The notes under the pieces are model-generated. The model did not search any database. It was not told the origin of the DNA and saw nothing but the letters and a program-made list of their open reading frames with translations. From positions 806,001-870,000 of the forward strand of contig NZ_JAACYA010000001.1 in NCBI RefSeq assembly GCF_016617615.1: a stretch of 64,000 nt of DNA. Reading direction: 5' to 3'. How positions within the stretch are numbered: position 1 is the first letter of the stretch; each line of letters opens with the position of its first letter. Shown piece by piece: positions 16,401-24,248 of the stretch. Source of the stretch: Persephonella atlantica (lineage in GTDB: Bacteria; Aquificota; Aquificia; Aquificales; Hydrogenothermaceae). Position numbers and translations under genes: made by a program.

Positions 16401-16462
16401 TGCAACGGAGGTTTATTATCACTAACTTTGATTATGAGTACTCAAATTATGGAGGTATCACT

Positions 16463-16825
16463 ATGAAAAAACTACTGGCAGGAGTTGTAGGGGCAGGTTT
16501 ACTCCTTTCGGGATTTGCTTTTGCTGACACAGCAAAGGAAGTTGAAAAATTAGCAAAACAGTATGGATGTTCTGGATGTCATGCTGTTGATAAAGTGGTT
16601 GCAGGACCACCATACAGAGTAATAGCAAAGGAGTATAAAGGAAAACCAAATGCAAAAGAAACACTTGTAAAAAGTATTCTTGGTGGTTCTATGATGAAAT
16701 GGCAGGCAAAAGCTAAAAAATACAAGATAAAAATAAAGATGGCATACATGCCAGCCCAACACGGAGTAAACAAAGAAAAGGCAGAAAAAATAGTTGATTT
16801 AATTCTGAAATTAGATACCAAGTAA
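16463..16825 (+). CDS. nosC1: Monoheme c-type cytochrome, NosC-like
   Basis: The 120-residue protein has a Sec signal peptide (to about FAFA, residue 20) and one CSGCH heme site near residue 36, with YMPAQ as the likely Met axial ligand about 65 residues later. It is a small class I periplasmic cytochrome. Its place directly before nosZ, and a paralogue (CSWCH) at the end of the operon, match the NosC1/NosC2 electron donors of epsilonproteobacterial clade II nos operons. The ATG at 16463 is chosen because GGAGG lies 8 bp upstream and the signal peptide begins there. The symbol is assigned by context. Confidence 0.8.
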   Translation: MKKLLAGVVGAGLLLSGFAFADTAKEVEKLAKQYGCSGCHAVDKVVAGPPYRVIAKEYKGKPNAKETLVKSILGGSMMKWQAKAKKYKIKIKMAYMPAQHGVNKEKAEKIVDLILKLDTK

Positions 16826-16840
16826 AAGGAGGGAAGAGTT

Positions 16841-18787
16841 ATGAAAGCCAAGCTAAAGCTAACGCTGTTTTCAGCGGTAGCTGCAGGGCTCGTTTCAGTG
16901 CCGTCCTTTGCTCAGAGCCCGGCAGAAAAGGTTTACATCCCACACGGAAAGTATGATGAGTTTTATGCTTTTCTTTCAGGTGGTTTTGACGGACAGGTAA
17001 ATGTTTATGGTCTTCCATCAGGCAGGCACCTGAAAACAATACCTGTGTTTTCAGCTTATCCAATGAATGGTTATGGTTATTCTGAGGAAACAAAAGCTAT
17101 GCTTATGACAAGTCATGGATGGATACCATGGGGGGACTCACACCATCCAGAACTATCTCAAACAAATGGAGTTCCTGACGGCAGATGGCTGTTTATCAAT
17201 GAAAACAACACACCAAGGGTAGCAAGAATAGACCTGAAAACATTTGAAACTACAGAAATATTAGAGATACCATTCTCAGGTGGAAACCACGCATCAACAT
17301 TCATCACGCCAGATTCCAAATACATAACAGCAGCAACAAGGTTCTCTGTCCCTATACCTCAAAAAGATGTTCCAATAGCAGAGTATAAAAAGTATTTCAA
17401 AGGAACACTTACATTTATTAGAGCAGACAAACCAGGAAAAATGGACATAGCATTCCAGATACTGGTTCCTGGTTATGATTACGATCTTGCGCACTGTGGT
17501 AAAGGACCTTCTTATGGATGGTGTTTCTTCACTTCTTACAACACAGAGCAGGCCCATACACTCCTTGAGATAAATGCATCAATGAAAGATAAAGACTATA
17601 TTGCAGCTGTTAACTGGAAAAGGGCAGAGCAGTGTATAGCAGAAGGAAAATATAAAGAAGTGAAAACAAAATATGCCCACAACTATAGACCTCCAGAAGG
17701 AGATAGAATTGCAAGAACAGAATGGAAAACTTCTGTCAAATGGATAATCCCTAAAGAGTGTCCTGGAGTAATGTATTACCTGCCAACTCCAAAATCACCA
17801 CACGGTGTTGATGTATCTCCTGATGGGAAATACATAATTGGTGGCGGTAAATTAGCAACAGTCATTCCTATCCACTCATTTGAAAAAATGATAAATGCTA
17901 TCAAAAACAAACAGTTTGCAGGAGAAGTTGAAGGTATTCCTATCCTGAAATACGAAGCAGTTAACCACTGTGAAGTTCCAAACCCTTGTCTGGGACCACT
18001 GCACACAGAGTTTGACGGAAAAGGAAGAGCATATACCTCATGTTTCATTTCTTCAGATGTTGTAATATACGACTACAAAAAATGCAAAGTGTTAGATAGA
18101 GTTCCAACCTACTACTCTGTTGGACACCTGATGATACCTGGAGGTGATTCTGCAAAACCATGGGGTAAGTATCTCCTACCTATGAACAAAATTACAAAAG
18201 ATGTATTCCTCCCAACAGGACCAGAACTTCCACACGCAGCTCAGCTTTACGATATATCTGGAAGCAAACCACAATTTCTGCTTGACATGACAGAATTAGG
18301 TGAGCCTCACTATGCACAGGCTATTCCTGCCAGCATTCTGATGAAAAAATCTCTCAAAATATTTGAGCTGGACAAGAATACCCACCCATATGCTACAAAG
18401 TCAGAAGAAGCTGCAAAAGTAGTAAGAAAAGGTAACGAAGTTCACATATACATGACAGCTATCAGGTCTCACTTTACACCAGACAACATAGAAGGTGTGA
18501 AGGTTGGAGACACTGTCTACTTCCACGTTACAAACATTGAACAGGACTGGGATATTCCTCACGGATTTGCAGTACTGGGAGCTAACACATCAAACCTCCT
18601 GATTATGCCTGGTGAAACACTAACCCTTAAGTGGACTCCTAAAGAACCTGGCGTTTATCCATTCTACTGCACAGATTTCTGCTCTGCTCTACACCAGGAA
18701 ATGCAGGGGTACATAAGAGTATCTCCTAAAGGTGCTAACGTTCCTATTAAATACGGAACTGGTGAAGAAATGCATGTAGTTAAATAA
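16841..18787 (+). CDS. nosZ: Nitrous oxide reductase (clade II, Sec type)
   Basis: The 648-residue protein is NosZ. The CuA site is intact: His574, Cys610, Cys614, His618 and Met621 in the CTDFCSALHQEM block. The CuZ beta-propeller carries D99 with H101-H102 (GDSHHPELS) and further His motifs (GGNH, SPHGVDV, LHTEFDG, YAQAIP). The enzyme reduces N2O to N2 in the periplasm. The N-terminus is a Sec signal (residues 1-24) without the twin arginine of clade I, which marks the clade II type. It follows the NosC-like cytochrome by 15 bp, in the same operon. Confidence 0.97.
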   Translation: MKAKLKLTLFSAVAAGLVSVPSFAQSPAEKVYIPHGKYDEFYAFLSGGFDGQVNVYGLPSGRHLKTIPVFSAYPMNGYGYSEETKAMLMTSHGWIPWGDSHHPELSQTNGVPDGRWLFINENNTPRVARIDLKTFETTEILEIPFSGGNHASTFITPDSKYITAATRFSVPIPQKDVPIAEYKKYFKGTLTFIRADKPGKMDIAFQILVPGYDYDLAHCGKGPSYGWCFFTSYNTEQAHTLLEINASMKDKDYIAAVNWKRAEQCIAEGKYKEVKTKYAHNYRPPEGDRIARTEWKTSVKWIIPKECPGVMYYLPTPKSPHGVDVSPDGKYIIGGGKLATVIPIHSFEKMINAIKNKQFAGEVEGIPILKYEAVNHCEVPNPCLGPLHTEFDGKGRAYTSCFISSDVVIYDYKKCKVLDRVPTYYSVGHLMIPGGDSAKPWGKYLLPMNKITKDVFLPTGPELPHAAQLYDISGSKPQFLLDMTELGEPHYAQAIPASILMKKSLKIFELDKNTHPYATKSEEAAKVVRKGNEVHIYMTAIRSHFTPDNIEGVKVGDTVYFHVTNIEQDWDIPHGFAVLGANTSNLLIMPGETLTLKWTPKEPGVYPFYCTDFCSALHQEMQGYIRVSPKGANVPIKYGTGEEMHVVK

Positions 18788-18799
18788 GGAGGTAAAAAG

Positions 18800-19384
18800 A
18801 TGAGCTGGATTTCTCGGGGGCTTATAGCCCTCGCTTCTATAATAATGATTGGGATTTACTTTAAACCTCTGTGGGAGATAACACTCTATGCTCCCCAATA
18901 CAAAGAAGGTCTTAAGATGATTATATGGGTAAATAAAATAACAGGAGGAACCCCCCACGACCTGAGGAATATCAACCTTCTGAACCATTATGTAGGAATG
19001 AAAAAGATAGACCCAAATGCAATACCAGAGCTGAAAATACTGCCAGTAATATTTGGCTTTATGATATTTTTAGGTTTTCTTACAGCAGCCACAGGAAACA
19101 CAAAACTACTTTACGCGTGGGCTATTTTGATAATAATTATAGGTATTGCATCGCTGGCAGATTTCTGGTGGTGGGAATACGATTACGGACACAACCTTAA
19201 TCCCCATGCGCCAATAAAGATACCCGGCATGGCATACCAGCCACCAATGTTTGGATGTAAAAATCTACTGAACTTTAGAGCCTGTGCATTCCCGTCAACA
19301 GGAACTTACCTTCTTGCAGTATCAGGCACACTTGGTGTAATATCAGCAGTAATAGAATTCTTCAGGAGAAGAAAGACACAATGA
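18800..19384 (+). CDS. nosB: Membrane protein of clade II nos clusters (NosB-like)
   Basis: The 194-residue protein has about four hydrophobic segments: an N-terminal one (residues 5-20), two in the middle (80-97, 103-120) and one near the C-terminus (168-184). Between them are WEITLYAPQYKEGLKMIIW, HDLRNINLLNHYVGM and WWWEYDYGHNLNPHAPI. Proteins of this shape and position, directly after nosZ, are known as NosB in clade II clusters and are needed for electron transfer or NosZ function, although their role is unproven. The stop overlaps the nosL start by 4 bp. The symbol is assigned by position and topology. Confidence 0.7.
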   Translation: MSWISRGLIALASIIMIGIYFKPLWEITLYAPQYKEGLKMIIWVNKITGGTPHDLRNINLLNHYVGMKKIDPNAIPELKILPVIFGFMIFLGFLTAATGNTKLLYAWAILIIIIGIASLADFWWWEYDYGHNLNPHAPIKIPGMAYQPPMFGCKNLLNFRACAFPSTGTYLLAVSGTLGVISAVIEFFRRRKTQ

Positions 19385-19881
19385 TAAAAAAAATAAAAAT
19401 ATTATTAATGCTGGTGGCTCCAGCGCTTCTTTTATTTGTATCCTGTGAAAGAGAAGTCAAACCTGTTCCTATAAAGTACGGGCAGGACGAATGTGAATAC
19501 TGCCGTATGAAGATAACAGACCCAAGATACGGCTCAGAGCTGCTACTAAAAACAGGAAAGGCTTATAAGTTTGACAGCATTGAATGTCTTGCAGCATATT
19601 ACATAGAGAATAAAGACAAAAATAAGATACACTCTCTGTGGGTTCCTGACTTTCTAATAAAACAGTTTATACCAGCAGAAAAAGCCTATTATCTGCACAC
19701 AAAAAATCTCCCAAGCCCTATGGGGATGAATCTTTCTGCCTTTAAAAGCATGCAGAAACTTGAAAAAGTAAAAAAACAGTACGGCGGAGAGGTGTTAAAC
19801 TGGGAGCAGGTATTAAATTTAGTAAAAAGAGAGTGGATAGAAAAAAAAGATAAAAAAATGCATCATCACATGAATATGTAA
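19381..19881 (+). CDS. nosL: NosL copper-chaperone lipoprotein
   Basis: The 166-residue protein has a lipoprotein signal (lipobox LFVSC, Cys22) and the NosL C38xxC41xM43 motif (CEYCRMKI) that binds Cu(I). The NosL fold follows, with the DSIECLAAYY and SPMGMNL segments. NosL delivers copper to the NosDFY maturation complex for building the CuZ site. An odd feature is the His/Met-rich end (MHHHMNM), which could add copper-binding capacity. It overlaps the nosB-like gene and is separated from nosD by 3 bp. Confidence 0.92.
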   Translation: MIKKIKILLMLVAPALLLFVSCEREVKPVPIKYGQDECEYCRMKITDPRYGSELLLKTGKAYKFDSIECLAAYYIENKDKNKIHSLWVPDFLIKQFIPAEKAYYLHTKNLPSPMGMNLSAFKSMQKLEKVKKQYGGEVLNWEQVLNLVKREWIEKKDKKMHHHMNM

Positions 19882-19884
19882 AAG

Positions 19885-21159
19885 ATGAAAAGCGTATGTA
19901 TATTTTTGATATCTCTCTTCGTTTTTAATTACACATTCTCAAAAACAATAACTGTATGTCCTGACTGTGAAATCAAATCAATAAAAAAAGCATTAAAACT
20001 GGCAGAAAATGGAGACACAATAATCATTAAAAAAGGTGTGTATAGAGAGGGTAATATACTGATAAAAAAATCTGTAACAATAATAGGAGAAGGTTATCCT
20101 GTAATAGATGGAGAGAAAAAACACGAAGTAATAACAGTAAAGGCAAACAATGTTCATATAAAAGGTCTTGTTATTCAAAATTCAGGTAAAAGCGATATTG
20201 AAGACATAGCAGGAATAAAATTTTTCAGAACAAAAAACTGTACTATTGAAAACTGTATCCTGAAAAACAATTTCTGGGGAATATACTTTGCTGCCTCTAA
20301 AAACGGTGTGATAAGAAACAACAGAATTACAGGCCCTGCAAAGATGAAATATCTAAAGTCAGCATTTGGGACAAGGATAGAGACAAATTTTGGAAACGCT
20401 ATACATCTGTGGCACTGCAAAAATATGTTAATTGAAGGAAACCATGTATCTCATCACAGAGATGGTATATACCTTGAGTTTGTTAAAGACAGCACAATCA
20501 TAAGCAACACCAGTGAAAAAAATCTGAGATATGGACTTCATTTTATGTTCTCAGACAGGGATAATTACGTGAACAACGTTTTCAGATACAACGGAGCAGG
20601 TGTTGCTGTGATGTACACAAAACACGTTTATATGGCTGGGAACAGATTTGAGCACAACTGGGGACCAGCATCTTATGGCCTTCTATTGAAGGAGATTTAC
20701 GACAGTTACATGTTCCACAACATATTTTACAAAAACACAACAGGAATTTTTGCAGACAACACAAACAGAACAGTTTTTAAGGAAAATGACTTTAGAGAAA
20801 ATGGATGGGCAGTAAGAATATGGGCAAACTCTCAGGACAACCTTTTCATCCATAATAACTTTATATCAAACACATTCAACATAGCCACAAACAGCTTCCA
20901 GAACCCAAACAGATATACAGAAAACTACTGGAGTGATTATAAAGGTTTTGACCTTAACAGAGACGGTATAGGAGACGTTCCTTACAGACCTGTTTCTCTG
21001 TTTGGATATTTTACAGAAAATTATCCACAGTCTATAATTTTATCCCGTAGCTTTTTTATATATCTACTTGACCTGACAGAGAGGATGTTTCCCATGCTTA
21101 TACCTTCAGAATTAGTTGATAACAGACCACTGATGAGGATTTTCCAATGGTCAAAGTGA
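19885..21159 (+). CDS. nosD: NosD periplasmic copper-maturation protein
   Basis: The 424-residue protein has a Sec signal (residues 1-19) and a right-handed beta-helix of many ~22-residue CASH/PbH1-type repeats (for example IIKKGVYREGNILIKK, NAIHLWHCKNMLIEGN and GIYLEFVKDSTII). NosD docks on NosFY and, with NosL, passes copper and probably sulfur to NosZ in the periplasm. The length is normal. The last 13 bp overlap the nosF start. Confidence 0.95.
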   Translation: MKSVCIFLISLFVFNYTFSKTITVCPDCEIKSIKKALKLAENGDTIIIKKGVYREGNILIKKSVTIIGEGYPVIDGEKKHEVITVKANNVHIKGLVIQNSGKSDIEDIAGIKFFRTKNCTIENCILKNNFWGIYFAASKNGVIRNNRITGPAKMKYLKSAFGTRIETNFGNAIHLWHCKNMLIEGNHVSHHRDGIYLEFVKDSTIISNTSEKNLRYGLHFMFSDRDNYVNNVFRYNGAGVAVMYTKHVYMAGNRFEHNWGPASYGLLLKEIYDSYMFHNIFYKNTTGIFADNTNRTVFKENDFRENGWAVRIWANSQDNLFIHNNFISNTFNIATNSFQNPNRYTENYWSDYKGFDLNRDGIGDVPYRPVSLFGYFTENYPQSIILSRSFFIYLLDLTERMFPMLIPSELVDNRPLMRIFQWSK

Positions 21160-21866
21160 GAAATCTTTACAAAAGATTTGGAAAGTTTGAGGTATTAAAA
21201 GGAATAAACCTTGAGCTTCAAAAGGGAAAAGTTACAGCAATACTGGGACCAAACGGCTCAGGAAAAACAACACTGATAAAATCCATCCTTGGTCTTGTTA
21301 TTCCTACTTCAGGAGATATTTATGTAAAAGGCATAAATGTGAGAAAAAACTGGGATTACAGAAAATTTATAGGATATATGCCTCAGCTTGCTGTATTCCC
21401 AGAAAACCTTACAGTAAAAGAGCTGATAAACATGCTTTCAGACATTAGAAAAGAAGGTTACAATCCAAACATAAAAGAAGAGATTATTGAAAGATTTAAG
21501 CTTTCTGATTACATGGAAAAAAAGATAAAAAACCTTTCAGGAGGAACAAAACAGAAAGTAAGTGCTCTTATAACCTTTATGTTTGACCCTGAGATATATT
21601 TCCTTGACGAACCTACAGTGGGTCTTGACCCTGTATCCAGTAGTTTTCTGAAAGACCTTATAAAAAAACAGTCAGAGAGAAATAGACTTGTAGTCCTTAC
21701 TTCCCACATAATGAGTGAAGTTGAAGAGGTTGCAGATGAGATTGTATTTTTGCTTGAAGGAAGTATCTATATCACAGGTTCTGTTGAAGAGATAATAAAA
21801 AACTCTGGAGAGAAAAATCTTGAAAGGGCAATAGCAAAACTGATGGAGAAAAGCTACAATGCTTAA
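21147..21866 (+). CDS. nosF: NosF ABC-transporter ATPase
   Basis: The 239-residue protein is an ABC ATPase with Walker A GPNGSGKTT (residues 34-42), signature LSGGTKQK and Walker B YFLDEPTVGLDP. NosF powers conformational changes in NosDFY that load copper into NosZ. The signature has Thr where the usual motif has Gln (LSGGQ), as in other NosF proteins. It overlaps nosD by 13 bp and nosY by 8 bp, so the three form one translational unit. Confidence 0.95.
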   Translation: MVKVRNLYKRFGKFEVLKGINLELQKGKVTAILGPNGSGKTTLIKSILGLVIPTSGDIYVKGINVRKNWDYRKFIGYMPQLAVFPENLTVKELINMLSDIRKEGYNPNIKEEIIERFKLSDYMEKKIKNLSGGTKQKVSALITFMFDPEIYFLDEPTVGLDPVSSSFLKDLIKKQSERNRLVVLTSHIMSEVEEVADEIVFLLEGSIYITGSVEEIIKNSGEKNLERAIAKLMEKSYNA

Positions 21867-22647
21867 GCTTTTGAAGTATGAGTTTTACAATATGTTTAGG
21901 AATAAATGGATTATCTTTTACTTTCTGTTTTTTCTTATTCTGACATCTTCGCTGTTTTATTTTGCAAAAGAGCCTGCAAAGGTTGTTTCTACCCTTCTTC
22001 AGATTGTGATTTTAGTTGTTCCCCTTATCAGCCTTATACTGGGAACGATATTTATGTATGATTCACGAAATTTTATTGAGCTTCTACTATCACAACCTAT
22101 AGACAGAAAAAAGATATATATATCAAAATATCTTGGAACTACCATATCTCTGTCTGCCAGTTTTATACTTGGAGTTTTACTGCCTTACATATACTTTCTG
22201 AAAAACCCTGATATTGCCCCAGAGTATTTCCTATATTTTTCTCTCATTCTGTCAGGAACATTTATGACATTCATATTCGTTGCTTTTGCCTTTCTAATAT
22301 CAACGTTTTTTGAAGACAGAGTGAAAGGTTTTGGAGTTTCTATTCTTCTGTGGCTCTACGTTACTCTTATATATGATGGTGTCATTTTATTTGTAATTAT
22401 CTATTTTAGAGAATATCCCCTTGAAAAATCTGTTTTGATGCTATCTATGTTAAATCCTGTTGACATTGCGAGAATTTTTACAGTGCTACAGCTTGATATA
22501 GCAGCACTTTTAGGATACACAGGAACAATATTCAAGCAGTTTTTTGATACAAAGTTAGGAATGTTCCTATCACTTGGAGTTATGCTCCTATGGACTCTGA
22601 TTCCCCTTTTAACAGGACTCGTTAAATTTACAAAAAAAGATTTTTAG
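21859..22647 (+). CDS. nosY: NosY ABC-transporter membrane subunit
   Basis: The 262-residue protein has six hydrophobic membrane segments typical of ABC-2-type permeases and begins with MLKLLKYEFYNMFRNKW. It forms the membrane half of NosDFY in copper-site maturation. It overlaps nosF and is followed 10 bp later by the second cytochrome gene. No nosR gene lies in the window. Confidence 0.92.
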   Translation: MLKLLKYEFYNMFRNKWIIFYFLFFLILTSSLFYFAKEPAKVVSTLLQIVILVVPLISLILGTIFMYDSRNFIELLLSQPIDRKKIYISKYLGTTISLSASFILGVLLPYIYFLKNPDIAPEYFLYFSLILSGTFMTFIFVAFAFLISTFFEDRVKGFGVSILLWLYVTLIYDGVILFVIIYFREYPLEKSVLMLSMLNPVDIARIFTVLQLDIAALLGYTGTIFKQFFDTKLGMFLSLGVMLLWTLIPLLTGLVKFTKKDF

Positions 22648-22657
22648 GAGGATAAAG

Positions 22658-23050
22658 ATGAAAAGAGCAGTATTTATTATCAGCATATTGATATCTTTTA
22701 ATGCATTTGGAGGCATTACTCAGGAAGACATAGATAAAAACCCTATACTAAAAGGTAAAATGTTAGCGAAAAAATGTTCGTGGTGTCATGATATCAACAA
22801 AAATTTGGTCGCCCCTCCATTTAGAGTAATATTAGAAAGATACAAAGACGTTCCTGAAAACAGCTTAAGAAAACAGTTTTTTCAGGCAATCAAAAATGGA
22901 AGTAAAGGAAAGTGGAAAAAGTGGATGAAAGAAAACCTGAAAATAAAGATGGGTAAACTTGATTCCATGTACATGCCTCCCCAAAAGGAGTACTATAACG
23001 ATGAAGAAATAAATCTCATTCTTGACTGGTTATTCAGTTTAAGAAAATAA
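22658..23050 (+). CDS. nosC2: Monoheme c-type cytochrome, NosC2-like
   Basis: The 130-residue protein has a Sec signal (to about residue 18, FGG) and one CSWCH heme site near residue 40, with a YMPPQ axial Met ligand about 60 residues later. It is a clear paralogue of the cytochrome at the front of the operon, sharing the heme-adjacent VAPPFRVI block and the KIKM/YMPP region. Two such cytochromes bracketing the maturation genes match the NosC1/NosC2 arrangement of clade II operons. An AGGAGG site precedes the ATG. The gene ends one base before the convergent PCuAC gene stop. Confidence 0.8.
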   Translation: MKRAVFIISILISFNAFGGITQEDIDKNPILKGKMLAKKCSWCHDINKNLVAPPFRVILERYKDVPENSLRKQFFQAIKNGSKGKWKKWMKENLKIKMGKLDSMYMPPQKEYYNDEEINLILDWLFSLRK

Positions 23051-23467
23051 CTACTTCATTTTTACTGGAGCTTTAATATCTATTTTTCCTGATTTTTTAA
23101 ATATTAATGTGAATTTTAACATATTATTAACATGAACTGGTTCTTTAAGTCCCATTATCATAATGTGGTATCCACCAGGTTTTAGCTCAACAGTAGAATG
23201 GGGAGGTATTTTTAGCTGATGAACGTGAACCATTTTCATAACTCCATCTTCGTTAACGGTTTTATGTATCATAACCATCTTTGCAATGTCTGTTTTCACT
23301 GCCGTCAGGGTATCTAATTCATCTCCACTGTTTTTGATAACCATAAAAAGCGCAGTATTTTTTGCATTTGGAGGAACAGCTCTGACCCACGGGTCAATAA
23401 TCTCTATCTGTGGCTGGCTGTAAGAGATGCTAAAAAAGAGTAAAAATAAGCCAACTATTTTTCTCAT
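23051..23467 (-). CDS. PCu(A)C-type periplasmic copper chaperone
   Basis: The 138-residue protein has a Sec signal (MRKIVGLFLLFFSISYS) and the DUF461/PCuAC fold, with IDPWVRAVPPNAKNTALFMVI near the start and the copper ligands in the MVMIHKTVNEDGVMKM and GGYHIMIMGL blocks (H..M and HxM patterns). These proteins carry Cu(I) to CuA sites of oxidases and, here, probably of NosZ. The ATG at 23467 is chosen because GGGGAG precedes it at 7 bp; an upstream ATG would overlap the SCO gene. It follows SCO by 4 bp. Confidence 0.9.
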   Translation of the reverse strand: MRKIVGLFLLFFSISYSQPQIEIIDPWVRAVPPNAKNTALFMVIKNSGDELDTLTAVKTDIAKMVMIHKTVNEDGVMKMVHVHQLKIPPHSTVELKPGGYHIMIMGLKEPVHVNNMLKFTLIFKKSGKIDIKAPVKMK

Positions 23468-23471
23468 AGTT

Positions 23472-24074
23472 TTACTCCCCAAAGTATTTAATAACATAAA
23501 TAATATCCTGTGCTATCTTCTCAGGGTCATCGTTTGCAGGTCTGAATATAAGCCTCATAATACCGTTTTTATCAATAAGATAGATAAATGCTGTATGGTC
23601 AATCAGATATCCAACCTCCGGGTTATTCTTTAAAGGAACCTTTTCGTAATAAGCTCTGAACATCTTTGCAATCTTTTTTATCTCCTCAGGACTGCCCGTA
23701 AGACCTGTTATGTGCTTACCGTCAGGGTCGTAAAAAGATATAAACTTCTTTAAAAGCTCAGGTGTATCCCTTTCTGGGTCAACAGATATGAACAGAACAT
23801 GAACTTTATCCTTGTATTTTTCAAGCTTTTCAAGGGTTTCTTTTATCCTGAGCATAGATGTAGGACACACGTCTGGACAGTATGTATAACCAAAAAACAC
23901 AAGAAGATACTTTCCTCTAAAATCTGACAGGCTTACCCTTTTACCGTTCTGGTCTGTAAGTGTAAAGTTGTTTATTTTCTGTATATATGGGTATCCATAG
24001 AACTGGTGGGCATAGCTAACAGCTGTGATAAGCACTACCAAAAGAAAAGACCACAGTTTATAAAAACGTCCCAT
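23472..24074 (-). CDS. SCO1/SenC-type copper insertion protein
   Basis: The 200-residue protein has one N-terminal hydrophobic segment (signal anchor, residues 8-22) and a thioredoxin fold with CPDVC (Cys66, Cys70) and the conserved IDHTAF His near the C-terminus. These are the three copper ligands of SCO proteins. It loads or reduces the CuA centre of cytochrome oxidase or NosZ. The ATG at 24074 has a GGAGG site at good spacing; a TTG at 24080 would sit too close to that site. It is divergent from the copper receptor, with an FNR-type palindrome between them. Confidence 0.9.
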   Translation of the reverse strand: MGRFYKLWSFLLVVLITAVSYAHQFYGYPYIQKINNFTLTDQNGKRVSLSDFRGKYLLVFFGYTYCPDVCPTSMLRIKETLEKLEKYKDKVHVLFISVDPERDTPELLKKFISFYDPDGKHITGLTGSPEEIKKIAKMFRAYYEKVPLKNNPEVGYLIDHTAFIYLIDKNGIMRLIFRPANDDPEKIAQDIIYVIKYFGE

Positions 24075-24140
24075 TGCCAATCCTCCAGTAATAATTGTAT
24101 CACTAATATCTTAATTTATTCTTGCTTATATTTTCCTCTA

Positions 24141-24154
24141 TTGACCTGTATCAA
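24141..24154. promoter_or_regulatory. FNR/Dnr-type binding site upstream of the copper-uptake genes
   Basis: The sequence is TTGACCTGTATCAA, matching the TTGAC/T-N4-ATCAA consensus. It lies 67 bp upstream of the SCO ATG and 95 bp upstream of the copper-receptor ATG, so it could control both directions. It is essentially the inverted form of the site at 16387-16400, which indicates one regulator for the nos and copper-supply genes. Confidence 0.72.
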
Positions 24155-24248
24155 TGTCAGTTAATATTACAACATTTATCTTTAATTTTAAATATATTTA
24201 ATGTTAAAATTATATTAAAATTAACTTAAAGACAACAAGGAGGGCGAG

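Noticed and set aside
16400-16462. Longer N-terminal start of the first nos cytochrome
   Set aside because: The added 21 residues are not signal-like; the GGAGG site and the signal peptide both point to the ATG at 16463.
16841-16912. Tat signal on NosZ
   Set aside because: No twin arginine precedes the hydrophobic core; the leader is of the Sec type.
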